Source of the DNA: Sulfurimonas sp.
GTDB taxonomy: Bacteria > Campylobacterota > Campylobacteria > Campylobacterales > Sulfurimonadaceae
DNA: 64,000 nt
Direction of reading: 5' to 3'
Assembly: GCF_023229105.1 (NCBI RefSeq)
Contig: NZ_JALNZY010000001.1
Location: 1-64,000 of the forward strand
Below the pieces are notes generated by a model that worked only from the letters and a program-made list of their open reading frames with translations, was not told where the DNA came from and did not search any database. Made by a program: the position numbers and the translations under genes. Of this stretch, positions 43,675 to 51,067 are shown piece after piece. Position 1 is the stretch's first letter, and each line of letters opens with the position of its first letter.

Positions 43675-44532
43675 TTATAAAGAGGTAAATTTAGCTTCTT
43701 CTATAAGTACAGAGAAGTTGTACCCGTAACCGAGGTCGATGTCTGTTTTGACTATTCCGTTTGCAGTAACTGTGTCTCCTACTTGTACGGTTGAGTTTAC
43801 CGCCGTTGCGATTATATCGTTTGTGCCTGCACTACCAGAGCCATCTTGAAGATGAATCCAATCCTTACCCATAATATTTTTAGAAATTTTGACTATCTTA
43901 GCATTTATTTTTACGCTTTTGTCTTTAAGGGCAGCTTTTTTTGTATATAGCTCTTCTATAGTGTATCCGCCTTTGTTTTTTGCTACAGAGATGGCAGCTG
44001 AATCAGGCTGCGTTACCGTTGCTGTTGTTGCAGGCTCTTTTGAGTGGTCGCAATTTGCATGAGCATCCTCTAGGGTCAATGTTTTAGCAGATGCATCTGT
44101 AGCACTTCCATCTGCGGGTACAATAGCACTTACAAAAACTAACTGGTCAAAATGTTTATTTAACGACTTACTTGTAAAATCATTCATAACCATCTGCTCC
44201 AAGAACGAGATAGAGCTTCCAACAACAACATTTGTCTGTGGACCTGCTATCCAGTATATGTTTCCGCCTTCATCAACTTTAGCATAAGTGTAACCGCCGC
44301 CATTTATAGTCTCTAGTGCCTTTGCTATATGAGGCGTGTTTAACTGTACATTACCCTTAGCAGGTGCGTTTGCTTGTGCTTGCTCTGTGGCAGGCACGCC
44401 ATACATACTTTTAGGAATACTCTCCTCGACACTTTTGCTTATTTGGGTTGAACTCTCTTGTTCTTTAGGCTTATCGCTACAGCCGTACATTAAAAGTGCG
44501 GCAACACTAATTGCTATTGATATTTTGTTCAT
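43675..44532 (-). CDS. Lipoprotein with C-terminal OB-fold domain (NrfJ-like)
   Basis: A 285-residue protein with a weak lipobox (LLMYGC near residue 18), a low-complexity Gln/Ala linker, a middle domain repeating GYTYAKVDEGGNIYWIAGP, and a C-terminal OB-fold (about 195-285: GYTIEELYTKKAALKDKSVKINAKIVKI ... WIHLQDGSG). The OB-fold type is found beside cytochrome c genes and in NrfJ-like proteins; its ligand is unsettled, possibly copper or haem handling. Overlaps the upstream di-haem gene by 26 bp on the same strand, so the two are co-translated. Confidence 0.65.
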   Translation of the reverse strand: MNKISIAISVAALLMYGCSDKPKEQESSTQISKSVEESIPKSMYGVPATEQAQANAPAKGNVQLNTPHIAKALETINGGGYTYAKVDEGGNIYWIAGPQTNVVVGSSISFLEQMVMNDFTSKSLNKHFDQLVFVSAIVPADGSATDASAKTLTLEDAHANCDHSKEPATTATVTQPDSAAISVAKNKGGYTIEELYTKKAALKDKSVKINAKIVKISKNIMGKDWIHLQDGSGSAGTNDIIATAVNSTVQVGDTVTANGIVKTDIDLGYGYNFSVLIEEAKFTSL

Positions 44533-45280
44533 TTTGTTCCTTTAAAATTTTTTTATGTTCTTCATATCTTTTTTTTGCTGCTTCAAAAGTTTCGTTGGGG
44601 TTTTTACTTGCTTTGAAGTATTCTTCCATAAAGTTGTTGTAGTCAATCTCTTCTTGAGTTATTTTTTTGGCTTTTTTCTGGGCATCTTTTTGTTCTTGAG
44701 TTAGAACTAGAGGTAGAGCTTCTATAAGAATAGCTACGGCATTCATCTGCTTCTCAGAGAGTTTTGAAGCCTGCCCATTCATCATGACTCCTTGACCGTA
44801 AGTATTTCTTGTACCTGCTTTATATTCCTTTAAATCTTTTACAACTTCTGTTGCACTCATTCCAGCAATCAGTTTGCTTACGCCAAGCGATTTTTTTTGA
44901 CCCTTGTCGCCATGGCATACCGCGCATTTTTGAAAAATCTCTTCAGCAGTCATATCTTTTGTCCGTTTAGGCTCTGTAGCTATTTTGACTATCGGAGCAA
45001 GAGATGCTATATAGCCAGAGAGTTCTTTTATATCTGCATCAGAGAGTCGTTTTGCCTGTCCTTGCATCATGCTTCCGAGTCCGTATGTGTTCCTAGTGCC
45101 TGCTCTGTACTCTTGAAGTATAGCGGTAACCTCTTTTTGGTCCATGCCAGCAATGCTTTTTGTTAGATTTTGAGAGTGTTTTTCACCATTTTTTCCATGA
45201 CAAGTCGCACATCTATCAAAGAGTTGTGTTGCGGAAGCTACAGTGGCGATTGAGATTAGAATAAGTAAAGCTTTTTTCAT
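44507..45280 (-). CDS. Tandem di-haem cytochrome c553-like protein
   Basis: A 257-residue exported protein with a signal peptide (cleavage near SATQ) and two cytochrome c domains of about 90 residues, each starting with CATCHGKNGE or CAVCHGDKGQ and carrying the same AGTRNTYG-x-G-MMxGQA segment with the distal Met. The duplication is internal and recent-looking. The C-terminal 50 residues are a charged helix without haem. Periplasmic electron carrier; the lead gene is the Sel1 protein 3 bp upstream. Confidence 0.85.
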   Translation of the reverse strand: MKKALLILISIATVASATQLFDRCATCHGKNGEKHSQNLTKSIAGMDQKEVTAILQEYRAGTRNTYGLGSMMQGQAKRLSDADIKELSGYIASLAPIVKIATEPKRTKDMTAEEIFQKCAVCHGDKGQKKSLGVSKLIAGMSATEVVKDLKEYKAGTRNTYGQGVMMNGQASKLSEKQMNAVAILIEALPLVLTQEQKDAQKKAKKITQEEIDYNNFMEEYFKASKNPNETFEAAKKRYEEHKKILKEQNEQNINSN

Positions 45281-45283
45281 CTT

Positions 45284-46027
45284 CTACTCCTCTGGAAGAA
45301 CCGACTCTTGAATTTCAACTTGCCACTGCTCTTGATCTAAAATCAGTTTTGCTTCCGAGTTTCCGTTTAGGTAAGCCTCTTTTAAGAGATCCTCTGCCTC
45401 TTTTTTATCTTTGGCAACACCGTCGCCTTCAAGATACATTCTGCCAAGCGTATATTGAGCCTCTCCGCAGCTTTGCATTGCGGACTTGCTTAGATACTCT
45501 TTTGCTTTTTCTATATCCTTTTTAACTCCTTGCCCACTTTTATACATATAGCCCACTTTGTTTTGTGCCAGTGGATAACCTGCATCGGCAACCTGCTTAT
45601 ATAGAGGAAAGGCTTTTGCATAATCCTGCTCTGCACCGTCACCTTTATAATATAAGTCCGCTAAATGAAGCGCCGATTTTTGATCACCTTTTTTAGCTGC
45701 TTTGGAAAACAGAGCGATAGCCTCTTTGTCATTTTGTTTTACGCCATCACCCTTGTGGTACATAACCGCGAGGTTATAAATAGCTTTTGCATGACCTTGA
45801 TCTGCTGCTTTTTGGTACAACTTAGCGGCCATGGCATGGTCTTTATCGGTAACAATTCCTTGATAATACATACCACCCAATGCAAACTGGCTATTTGCTT
45901 CCCCTTTTTCGGCTTTTATTTTTACGGACATAAAAGCTTTTTTATTCATATCAATCTTCTCTGCAGCAACGGCTGAGTTTAAAATCAGCAAAGAGTGCAG
46001 AAGAAGTATAAGCACTGTTTTTTTCAT
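45284..46027 (-). CDS. Sel1-repeat protein (exported)
   Basis: A 247-residue exported protein (signal cleaved near AVAAE) made of about five Sel1-like repeats of 36 residues with the usual pattern A-x-x-x-LG-x-MY-x-x-G-x-G-V-x-x-D (for example AIYNLAVMYHKGDGVKQND). Sel1 repeats scaffold protein complexes; a periplasmic one beside cytochrome genes could support their assembly. First gene of a three-gene minus-strand operon. Confidence 0.85.
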   Translation of the reverse strand: MKKTVLILLLHSLLILNSAVAAEKIDMNKKAFMSVKIKAEKGEANSQFALGGMYYQGIVTDKDHAMAAKLYQKAADQGHAKAIYNLAVMYHKGDGVKQNDKEAIALFSKAAKKGDQKSALHLADLYYKGDGAEQDYAKAFPLYKQVADAGYPLAQNKVGYMYKSGQGVKKDIEKAKEYLSKSAMQSCGEAQYTLGRMYLEGDGVAKDKKEAEDLLKEAYLNGNSEAKLILDQEQWQVEIQESVLPEE

Positions 46028-46315
46028 AGTTATTCCTCGTAAATTACTTTGTCAGTAAGGGGTTATTATATCAGCAGTAAGTAAATTAATTTCTTAAAAA
46101 TCGATATGCAGCTTTTTGTTTTGTATAAATAATAATAATTATAAATAGAAGGATAATTATATGTTTATATTATATTTACTATTTAATTATTGTATGAAAT
46201 AATCACAAAAAAATCACATTCAAACAAAGTTTATTCTTTTGCTCTATATTTAGTTTAAATTAATAAAGAAAGGTTAATAATTACAAGAAGTATACATAAA
46301 AGGGAAGAGGGAAAA
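46028..46315. other. Divergent regulatory region between the Sel1 and NrfH-like operons
   Basis: About 290 bp, very AT-rich. It holds the ATCACA-N5-ATCACA motif listed separately. A tiny frame at 46161-46202 with a fair ribosome site encodes only 13 residues and is not called. No terminator or RNA gene is seen. Confidence 0.5.
46202..46218. promoter_or_regulatory. Direct-repeat motif ATCACA-N5-ATCACA, copy 2
   Basis: Same hexamer pair and spacing as 31268-31284, one base different in the spacer, 98 bp before the NrfH-like gene. The match of two sites upstream of two functionally linked operons makes a common transcription factor plausible. Confidence 0.5.
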
Positions 46316-46945
46316 GTGCAAAAAGATGATATGAGAATAGAAAGAAAGAGAAAATACTCTTTTGGAATAAGGGTTATAATTGCTCTTATAGTAGGTGGAG
46401 TAGTTGTAGGGATGGGAACATCTTTTGTTACGGTCATTGCAGTAAAGCATACGTCAGACGTAAACTTTTGTGGTTCTTGCCACTCTATGAAGCCTATGGC
46501 TGATGCTTATAGAAATAGTGTTCATGGTGGGTACGGTGATAGCGGTATTATGGCTACTTGTGCGGATTGTCACTTGCCACATGAATCTACTCTTGGTTAT
46601 ATGGTACAGAAGGTTAAGACCGGTATGTGGGATGTGTGGGTTGAGACTACGCACGATACTTCAAAAATTGATTGGCATGAGCGTCGCAGAGAGCGTCGTA
46701 ACTGGGTTTATGATAGTGGATGTCTGCATTGTCATGAAAACTTATTACGCGGTACCCGACCAAATAAAAAGGCATTTACTGCTCATAAAGCCTATTTCTC
46801 TGAAAAACTTTTAGTTGAAGGTGAAGATGGGAAAGAGCGTGCAAAGTGTGTTGATTGTCACAGAAATGTAGGTCACTATCAACTAGAAAAACATCTTCCG
46901 CCACCGCCAGTGGAAGTATATAATGAAAATAATAAAAAGCATTAA
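46316..46945 (+). CDS. NrfH/NapC-type tetrahaem quinol dehydrogenase
   Basis: A 209-residue membrane-anchored cytochrome that should take electrons from menaquinol (or return them) and pass them to periplasmic cytochromes. An N-terminal membrane helix (about 17-42) is followed by four CxxCH sites: CGSCH, CADCH, CLHCH and CVDCH, with the NapC/NrfH markers CGSCHSMKPM, AYRNSVHGG, and a HERRRERR segment. The start is GTG at 46316 behind an AGAGGGA ribosome site. No nrfA nitrite reductase or napA nitrate reductase follows; the neighbours are multihaem proteins, so the role resembles CymA/CbcL-type quinone linkers. Confidence 0.9.
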   Translation: MQKDDMRIERKRKYSFGIRVIIALIVGGVVVGMGTSFVTVIAVKHTSDVNFCGSCHSMKPMADAYRNSVHGGYGDSGIMATCADCHLPHESTLGYMVQKVKTGMWDVWVETTHDTSKIDWHERRRERRNWVYDSGCLHCHENLLRGTRPNKKAFTAHKAYFSEKLLVEGEDGKERAKCVDCHRNVGHYQLEKHLPPPPVEVYNENNKKH

Positions 46946-46951
46946 GGAGAT

Positions 46952-47476
46952 ATGATGGAACAAAAATATATTAAACCAACTATTATTGTGGGTGTGCTTG
47001 TTATCATTATCATTCTGCTTGCTATGTCAAATGCTGGTGAAAAGTTTGTGCGTTTAGGAAAAATTGGGGAGCAGATTGCAACCAATCTTGCTAATGCAAG
47101 TCATGGAGATCCTCGTTCTCTTAAAGAGATGGACAAAGAACGAATAAAAGCTACTACGGGTAGCTCTCATACCGTAGATGTCAGTGAGTTGCCAAAGGCA
47201 TTTCTCCCACTCAAAGAGCATGGGCATCCACCTTTTACCCTGGGTGCGTGTAACGTATGTCATGCTTCAAGAACAGATAAGCCCGCTGCAATTACGACTC
47301 GTACGGTAGCTGAGCTTTGTTACACATGTCATTATCCAAAAGAGGAAATTGATAAGCGTATGGCTGCACTAGATTGTAATAAGTGTCACAGCCCTCATCA
47401 CGCAGATAGGGAAAAACTTGTGCGAAATAAAGTTATTGAAAAAGAGTGTCCAGTAGGTGAATTTCAATCAAACTAA
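46952..47476 (+). CDS. Membrane-anchored tri-haem cytochrome, shortened paralogue
   Basis: A 174-residue protein with an N-terminal anchor helix (about 10-26) and three CxxCH sites: CNVCH, CYTCH and CNKCH. It aligns to the first haem block of the following 506-residue protein (LKEHGHPPFTLGACNVCHAS versus LKQYLHEPFKMGACQICHTS) but stops at the position where the paralogue has its fourth haem site: here a lone ...KEC is followed by PVGEFQSN and the stop. The stop codon is inside a 16-bp inverted repeat. ATG at 46955 is an equal alternative start. Confidence 0.8.
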   Translation: MMEQKYIKPTIIVGVLVIIIILLAMSNAGEKFVRLGKIGEQIATNLANASHGDPRSLKEMDKERIKATTGSSHTVDVSELPKAFLPLKEHGHPPFTLGACNVCHASRTDKPAAITTRTVAELCYTCHYPKEEIDKRMAALDCNKCHSPHHADREKLVRNKVIEKECPVGEFQSN

Positions 47477-47492
47477 TAGTTTGATTGAAATT
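47460..47492 (+). repeat. Perfect 16-bp inverted repeat around the tri-haem stop codon
   Basis: AATTTCAATCAAACTA (47460-47475) and its exact reverse complement (47477-47492) are separated by one base; the TAA stop lies at the centre. No T tract follows, so it is not a classical terminator. It may stabilise or process the mRNA between the tri-haem and the 12-site gene, or block read-through. Confidence 0.6.
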
Positions 47493-47520
47493 TGGTAGTT
47501 AAAAAACACGAGGTATAGTA

Positions 47521-49041
47521 ATGAAACAAAATATGACAAAAATAATAATAACAGTGTTGGTATTAGCACTGAGTGTATTCTTATTTCAGTCATATGGTGT
47601 TGCTGATAAGCTGAGTCGCTTTGTTACTATAATGGGTAATATAACAAATAGTCTTAAAAATGCCAAACATGCCTATGAAGAGGTTAATTTTACTATAAGC
47701 GATGATGAATTAAAAGATGTCAATATCACTAAACTTGCCCAAGAGTTTAAAAGTTCTATTGATAAGAAAAAAGAGGCTCTTGTTCTTGCTATAAAAGCAC
47801 CGCCAGAGATTCAAGTTGATGAGATTAGAGAAGAAGAGATCCCAACACACACTAAAACACAAACAATAAAAGCAAAAATTGTTAAGATGGAAGATTTACC
47901 TGCAAAATTCAAACCGCTTAAGCAGTATCTTCATGAACCATTTAAGATGGGAGCATGCCAAATCTGCCATACATCAAAGAATAATAAACCCGGAGAGCTG
48001 GTTAAGAAAAATATTTCTGAGATATGTTATGAATGTCACAAGACTCGCTACACAAAAAAGTTTGATCATAAACCTGCAAAAGATGGACGATGCATGGACT
48101 GTCATGATCCGCATCAGTCAAATACAAAAAAGTTACTAAAGGCTGAGTCTGTAAATACCCTATGTCTGAAGTGCCATGACCGCAAAAGCACATTCAGTGC
48201 AAAAGCAGAAAAGCTGTTTGTCAACATGGACTTGGCGGTTAAGCATAAGCCTATTGTAGAAAAGAGTTGTTTAGAGTGTCACGATGCACATACGGCAGAT
48301 CACAAATCACTCCTTTCTCTTGATGCAAAGATGGATTTATGTTTGGATTGCCATGATACAATTAAAGAAAAAATAACTCATGCAAAGTTTAAACATGGTG
48401 GTGTAAATACAAGTGAGAAGCGCTGTTTAGAGTGTCATGATCCGCATGCTACAAAACATGTTAAACTGCTTAAAAAAGACCCGGTTGCTACATGTTTAAA
48501 GTGCCATGACAAAGAAGTAAAGTCTGATGAAGACGGCGGAATGCTTATGAATATGAAAAAGCATCTAGACGAAAATCCAAATTGGCACAAACCAATAAAA
48601 GATGTTAAAAAAGAGGGAGGATGTTCAGCTTGTCACGATCCACACGGTTCAGATAACTTTAGCATTCTAAGAAAATCTTTTACGCAAAACTTTTATGCTG
48701 ATTTGGCAAATAAAGAGTTTTTTTGTTTTAAGTGTCACACAGAGAAAAAAATTACAAAACAGTTTATCACTACTTCACAGGAGCACAATATTACTGCGTT
48801 TAGAGACGGCGAGGTAAATCTGCACTACCTACATGTAAACGATAGAAAAGGGCGTGCATGTAGAGCTTGTCATGATGAACATGCTTCTAAATACAAGCAT
48901 CTTATAAGGGACTATACCGATTTTAACGGTATAAAATTTCCGCTTAGGTTTAAAGAGAGTGCTGAGGGTGGTTCTTGTGCTCCTGCTTGTCATAAAGAGT
49001 TTGCTTATGACCGTGTTAATCCAAAAGGGATAGGAAAGTGA
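47521..49041 (+). CDS. Membrane-anchored dodecahaem-type cytochrome
   Basis: A 506-residue protein with an N-terminal anchor helix (about 8-25, no cleavage site), a roughly 115-residue charged, coiled-coil-like stalk, and from residue 146 eleven CxxCH sites plus a C-terminal CX3CH site, CAPACH (residues 486-491). The stalk would lift the haem part across the periplasm. It is homologous to the soluble 29040 product, which lacks the stalk. It follows the quinol dehydrogenase and could bridge to the outer membrane. The next gene start (GTG) overlaps its stop. Confidence 0.88.
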   Translation: MKQNMTKIIITVLVLALSVFLFQSYGVADKLSRFVTIMGNITNSLKNAKHAYEEVNFTISDDELKDVNITKLAQEFKSSIDKKKEALVLAIKAPPEIQVDEIREEEIPTHTKTQTIKAKIVKMEDLPAKFKPLKQYLHEPFKMGACQICHTSKNNKPGELVKKNISEICYECHKTRYTKKFDHKPAKDGRCMDCHDPHQSNTKKLLKAESVNTLCLKCHDRKSTFSAKAEKLFVNMDLAVKHKPIVEKSCLECHDAHTADHKSLLSLDAKMDLCLDCHDTIKEKITHAKFKHGGVNTSEKRCLECHDPHATKHVKLLKKDPVATCLKCHDKEVKSDEDGGMLMNMKKHLDENPNWHKPIKDVKKEGGCSACHDPHGSDNFSILRKSFTQNFYADLANKEFFCFKCHTEKKITKQFITTSQEHNITAFRDGEVNLHYLHVNDRKGRACRACHDEHASKYKHLIRDYTDFNGIKFPLRFKESAEGGSCAPACHKEFAYDRVNPKGIGK

Positions 49042-49973
49042 TATCTGCTTATGATTTTGCAAAAGCTTTTATAGCGTTGGCTATATTTTTCACAGGCGCT
49101 TTTGCAGAAGATGGGTTTATGCAGGTACTCACTCCAAAACAGAACCATCTTCAAACTGAGTTGACGCTAAATGTTGTTTTAGAGATAGACAAAAAAAGAG
49201 TAGATATCATTAAAATAATGACTCCCTTAGAGGAGATAGAGATAGATATGAAAAGCCAAAAAAATACAGAGTGCAAAAACATTCAGCTGAGACTCGGTGA
49301 AAACAGAGTTGATATTAGAGCCTATAAAGAGAATGTTTTAGTAGCTCAAGAGAATAGAGATGTTTATGTCTCATCAGAGCTTTATCATCAGTTTAGGTAT
49401 CCGCCACAAGAGTATAGCCATACTTATTTTCACAATAAAGATAATGAGAAACTTTGTGCAAAATGTCACGACATGAGTGTGAATGAAGTAAGTGGTGTGG
49501 CATTTGAGGATATTACAAAATCAAACTGTTATGGATGTCACAAGAGTATAAACAAAGAGAAGTATGCTCATGCCCCTTCGGCAAACTGGCTATGTACTAG
49601 CTGTCATATACAGAGCAAAAAAGGTGTCTCCAAATATCTCACAAAAGAGCCTATTAATGCTTCATGTTTTGAGTGTCACGAGGAGAACAAAGAGTTATGG
49701 GGTAATGCAAAATATCGCCATGAACCATTGGATTCAGGACACTGCGAGAAGTGTCATAATCCTCACTCCGGTCCCTACATCATGTTTATACGCAAAGATG
49801 TAAACCTGATATGTCTGGGATGCCATAAAGATAAGCATATAAAAGCGCAGCAGAGCAAAAATTCTGCATGTAGTGGTACTAGCGAGGGGGGCTTATGTAT
49901 AGAGTGCCATACGCCGCATGCGTCAAATCAGCCGTTTTTTCTAAAAAAGAGATTTGAGAGAGTTGTAAAATGA
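49038..49973 (+). CDS. Heptahaem cytochrome with N-terminal beta-sandwich domain
   Basis: A 311-residue exported protein starting at GTG (49038, overlapping the previous stop), with a signal peptide ending near FAE. A beta-rich domain of about 90 residues with one lone Cys (TECKNI) precedes seven CxxCH sites: CAKCH, CYGCH, CTSCH, CFECH, CEKCH, CLGCH and CIECH. It is a paralogue of 30226 and 49970 but lacks the eighth site. Contains a 96-bp stretch nearly identical to the next gene. Confidence 0.85.
   Translation: MISAYDFAKAFIALAIFFTGAFAEDGFMQVLTPKQNHLQTELTLNVVLEIDKKRVDIIKIMTPLEEIEIDMKSQKNTECKNIQLRLGENRVDIRAYKENVLVAQENRDVYVSSELYHQFRYPPQEYSHTYFHNKDNEKLCAKCHDMSVNEVSGVAFEDITKSNCYGCHKSINKEKYAHAPSANWLCTSCHIQSKKGVSKYLTKEPINASCFECHEENKELWGNAKYRHEPLDSGHCEKCHNPHSGPYIMFIRKDVNLICLGCHKDKHIKAQQSKNSACSGTSEGGLCIECHTPHASNQPFFLKKRFERVVK
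49467..49562 (+). repeat. 96-bp near-identical segment, copy 1
   Basis: Matches 50402-50497 in 94 of 96 bases, in the same frame, across the second haem site (CYGCH). The flanks diverge far more, so this patch is younger than the gene duplication. Confidence 0.85.
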
Positions 49974-50980
49974 GAAGGTATATCTGCATAAAATATATAC
50001 TCTCTTTACTGTTCTGCTCTTTCTTGCTTTTTGCGCAGGATGAAACAGGATTCAGATTGCTTAATCCGCAAATCTCTAGTATAAATGAAGAGAGGATTGC
50101 TTCATTTGTGATTGAGGCTGATAGCCAAAAAATAGATTTTATTTCAATAACGACAGATGCAAACAAGACGTTTAGCATTGAGGTTAATGAGGAGCGCTCA
50201 CACTACTGTAAAAGTATAAATCTTCATATTGGGCTAAACAGTATAAAAGTGGCAGGCTACAAAAATGCTTTAGTTATAAAAGAGCAGAGCAGAGAGCTCT
50301 TTTTTGTATCAAAAGTTGACAAAGATTTTAGATACCCGCCAGAGGGGTATAGCAAAAAACATTTTCATAACCAAGAGAATGAGAAGCTATGTATAAAATG
50401 CCACGACATGAGTGTGAATGAAGTAAGTGGCGTGGCATTTGAAGATATTACAAAATCAAACTGTTATGGATGTCACAAGAGTATAAACAAAGAGAAGCAC
50501 TCACATGCACCATCGGTAAATTGGCTCTGCACATCTTGTCATAACGGTGAGGTAGGAGTGTTTAATAAGGCAGATAAAGATAGGACAAAATATAGTGTTC
50601 CAGATCCGATAGAGGGAGTTTGCTTCTCCTGCCATAAAAAATATAAAGAGGAGTGGAGCAAAAAAAGGTTCCATCATGAGCCTGCGGAGTCCGGACGCTG
50701 CAATAGGTGTCATAATGCACACTCATCGCTTAGCGAGTTTTACCTAAAAAAGCCTTCTTGGGAGCTCTGTACAGATTGTCATAAAGATAAAATTGAGGGG
50801 ATGCATATTGTTAAAACATTTGGGAGAAAAGCGCATCCGACCCATAATGTAAAAGATCCCTCCAGAGAAGGCAAGGATTTAAGCTGTACAAGTTGTCATA
50901 ACCCGCATGCCTCAAACGCGCCATCTCTTCTACAGAGTGAAACCAGCATGGGGCTCTGCTCCCGTTGCCATAAAAAATAA
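49970..50980 (+). CDS. Octahaem cytochrome with N-terminal beta-sandwich domain (third paralogue)
   Basis: A 336-residue exported protein (signal cleaved near FAQD) with a beta-rich N-terminal domain bearing the lone Cys (HYCKSI), then eight CxxCH sites ending CSRCHKK as in the 30226 product (CQRCHKK). It is closer in layout to 30226 than to 49038, since both retain the CHN-G insert after the third site and the eighth haem. Its ATG overlaps the preceding stop by 4 bp. Last gene of the quinol-dehydrogenase operon. Confidence 0.87.
   Translation: MRRYICIKYILSLLFCSFLLFAQDETGFRLLNPQISSINEERIASFVIEADSQKIDFISITTDANKTFSIEVNEERSHYCKSINLHIGLNSIKVAGYKNALVIKEQSRELFFVSKVDKDFRYPPEGYSKKHFHNQENEKLCIKCHDMSVNEVSGVAFEDITKSNCYGCHKSINKEKHSHAPSVNWLCTSCHNGEVGVFNKADKDRTKYSVPDPIEGVCFSCHKKYKEEWSKKRFHHEPAESGRCNRCHNAHSSLSEFYLKKPSWELCTDCHKDKIEGMHIVKTFGRKAHPTHNVKDPSREGKDLSCTSCHNPHASNAPSLLQSETSMGLCSRCHKK
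50402..50497 (+). repeat. 96-bp near-identical segment, copy 2
   Basis: Differs from 49467-49562 at only two bases. It encodes the same residues around the CYGCH haem site. Confidence 0.85.
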
Positions 50981-51032
50981 AAAGTGTTGTCATTTGTTGA
51001 ACTTTTTAAAGTGCTATAGTGCTGTTTTTAGA

Positions 51033-51038
51033 TATAAT
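51033..51038 (+). promoter_or_regulatory. Probable alaS operon promoter, -10 box
   Basis: Perfect TATAAT 30 bp before the alaS ATG. Confidence 0.6.
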
Positions 51039-51067
51039 CGCGCAATTTTATACTAAGAGATACACTT

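Noticed and set aside
46161..46202. A 13-codon open frame with an AAGGAT ribosome-like site in the divergent region before the NrfH-like gene
   Set aside because: Very AT-rich composition, no attenuator hairpin after it and no composition pointing to a leader peptide; chance is as likely.
46316..46945. NrfHA nitrite reductase operon
   Set aside because: No NrfA catalytic subunit (CxxCK haem site) follows; none of the downstream products has a CxxCK motif.
28661..50980. MtrCAB-type conduit
   Set aside because: No decahaem MtrA/MtrC pair and the barrel does not show MtrB features; the NHL/parvulin/OmcE-like set fits a different type.
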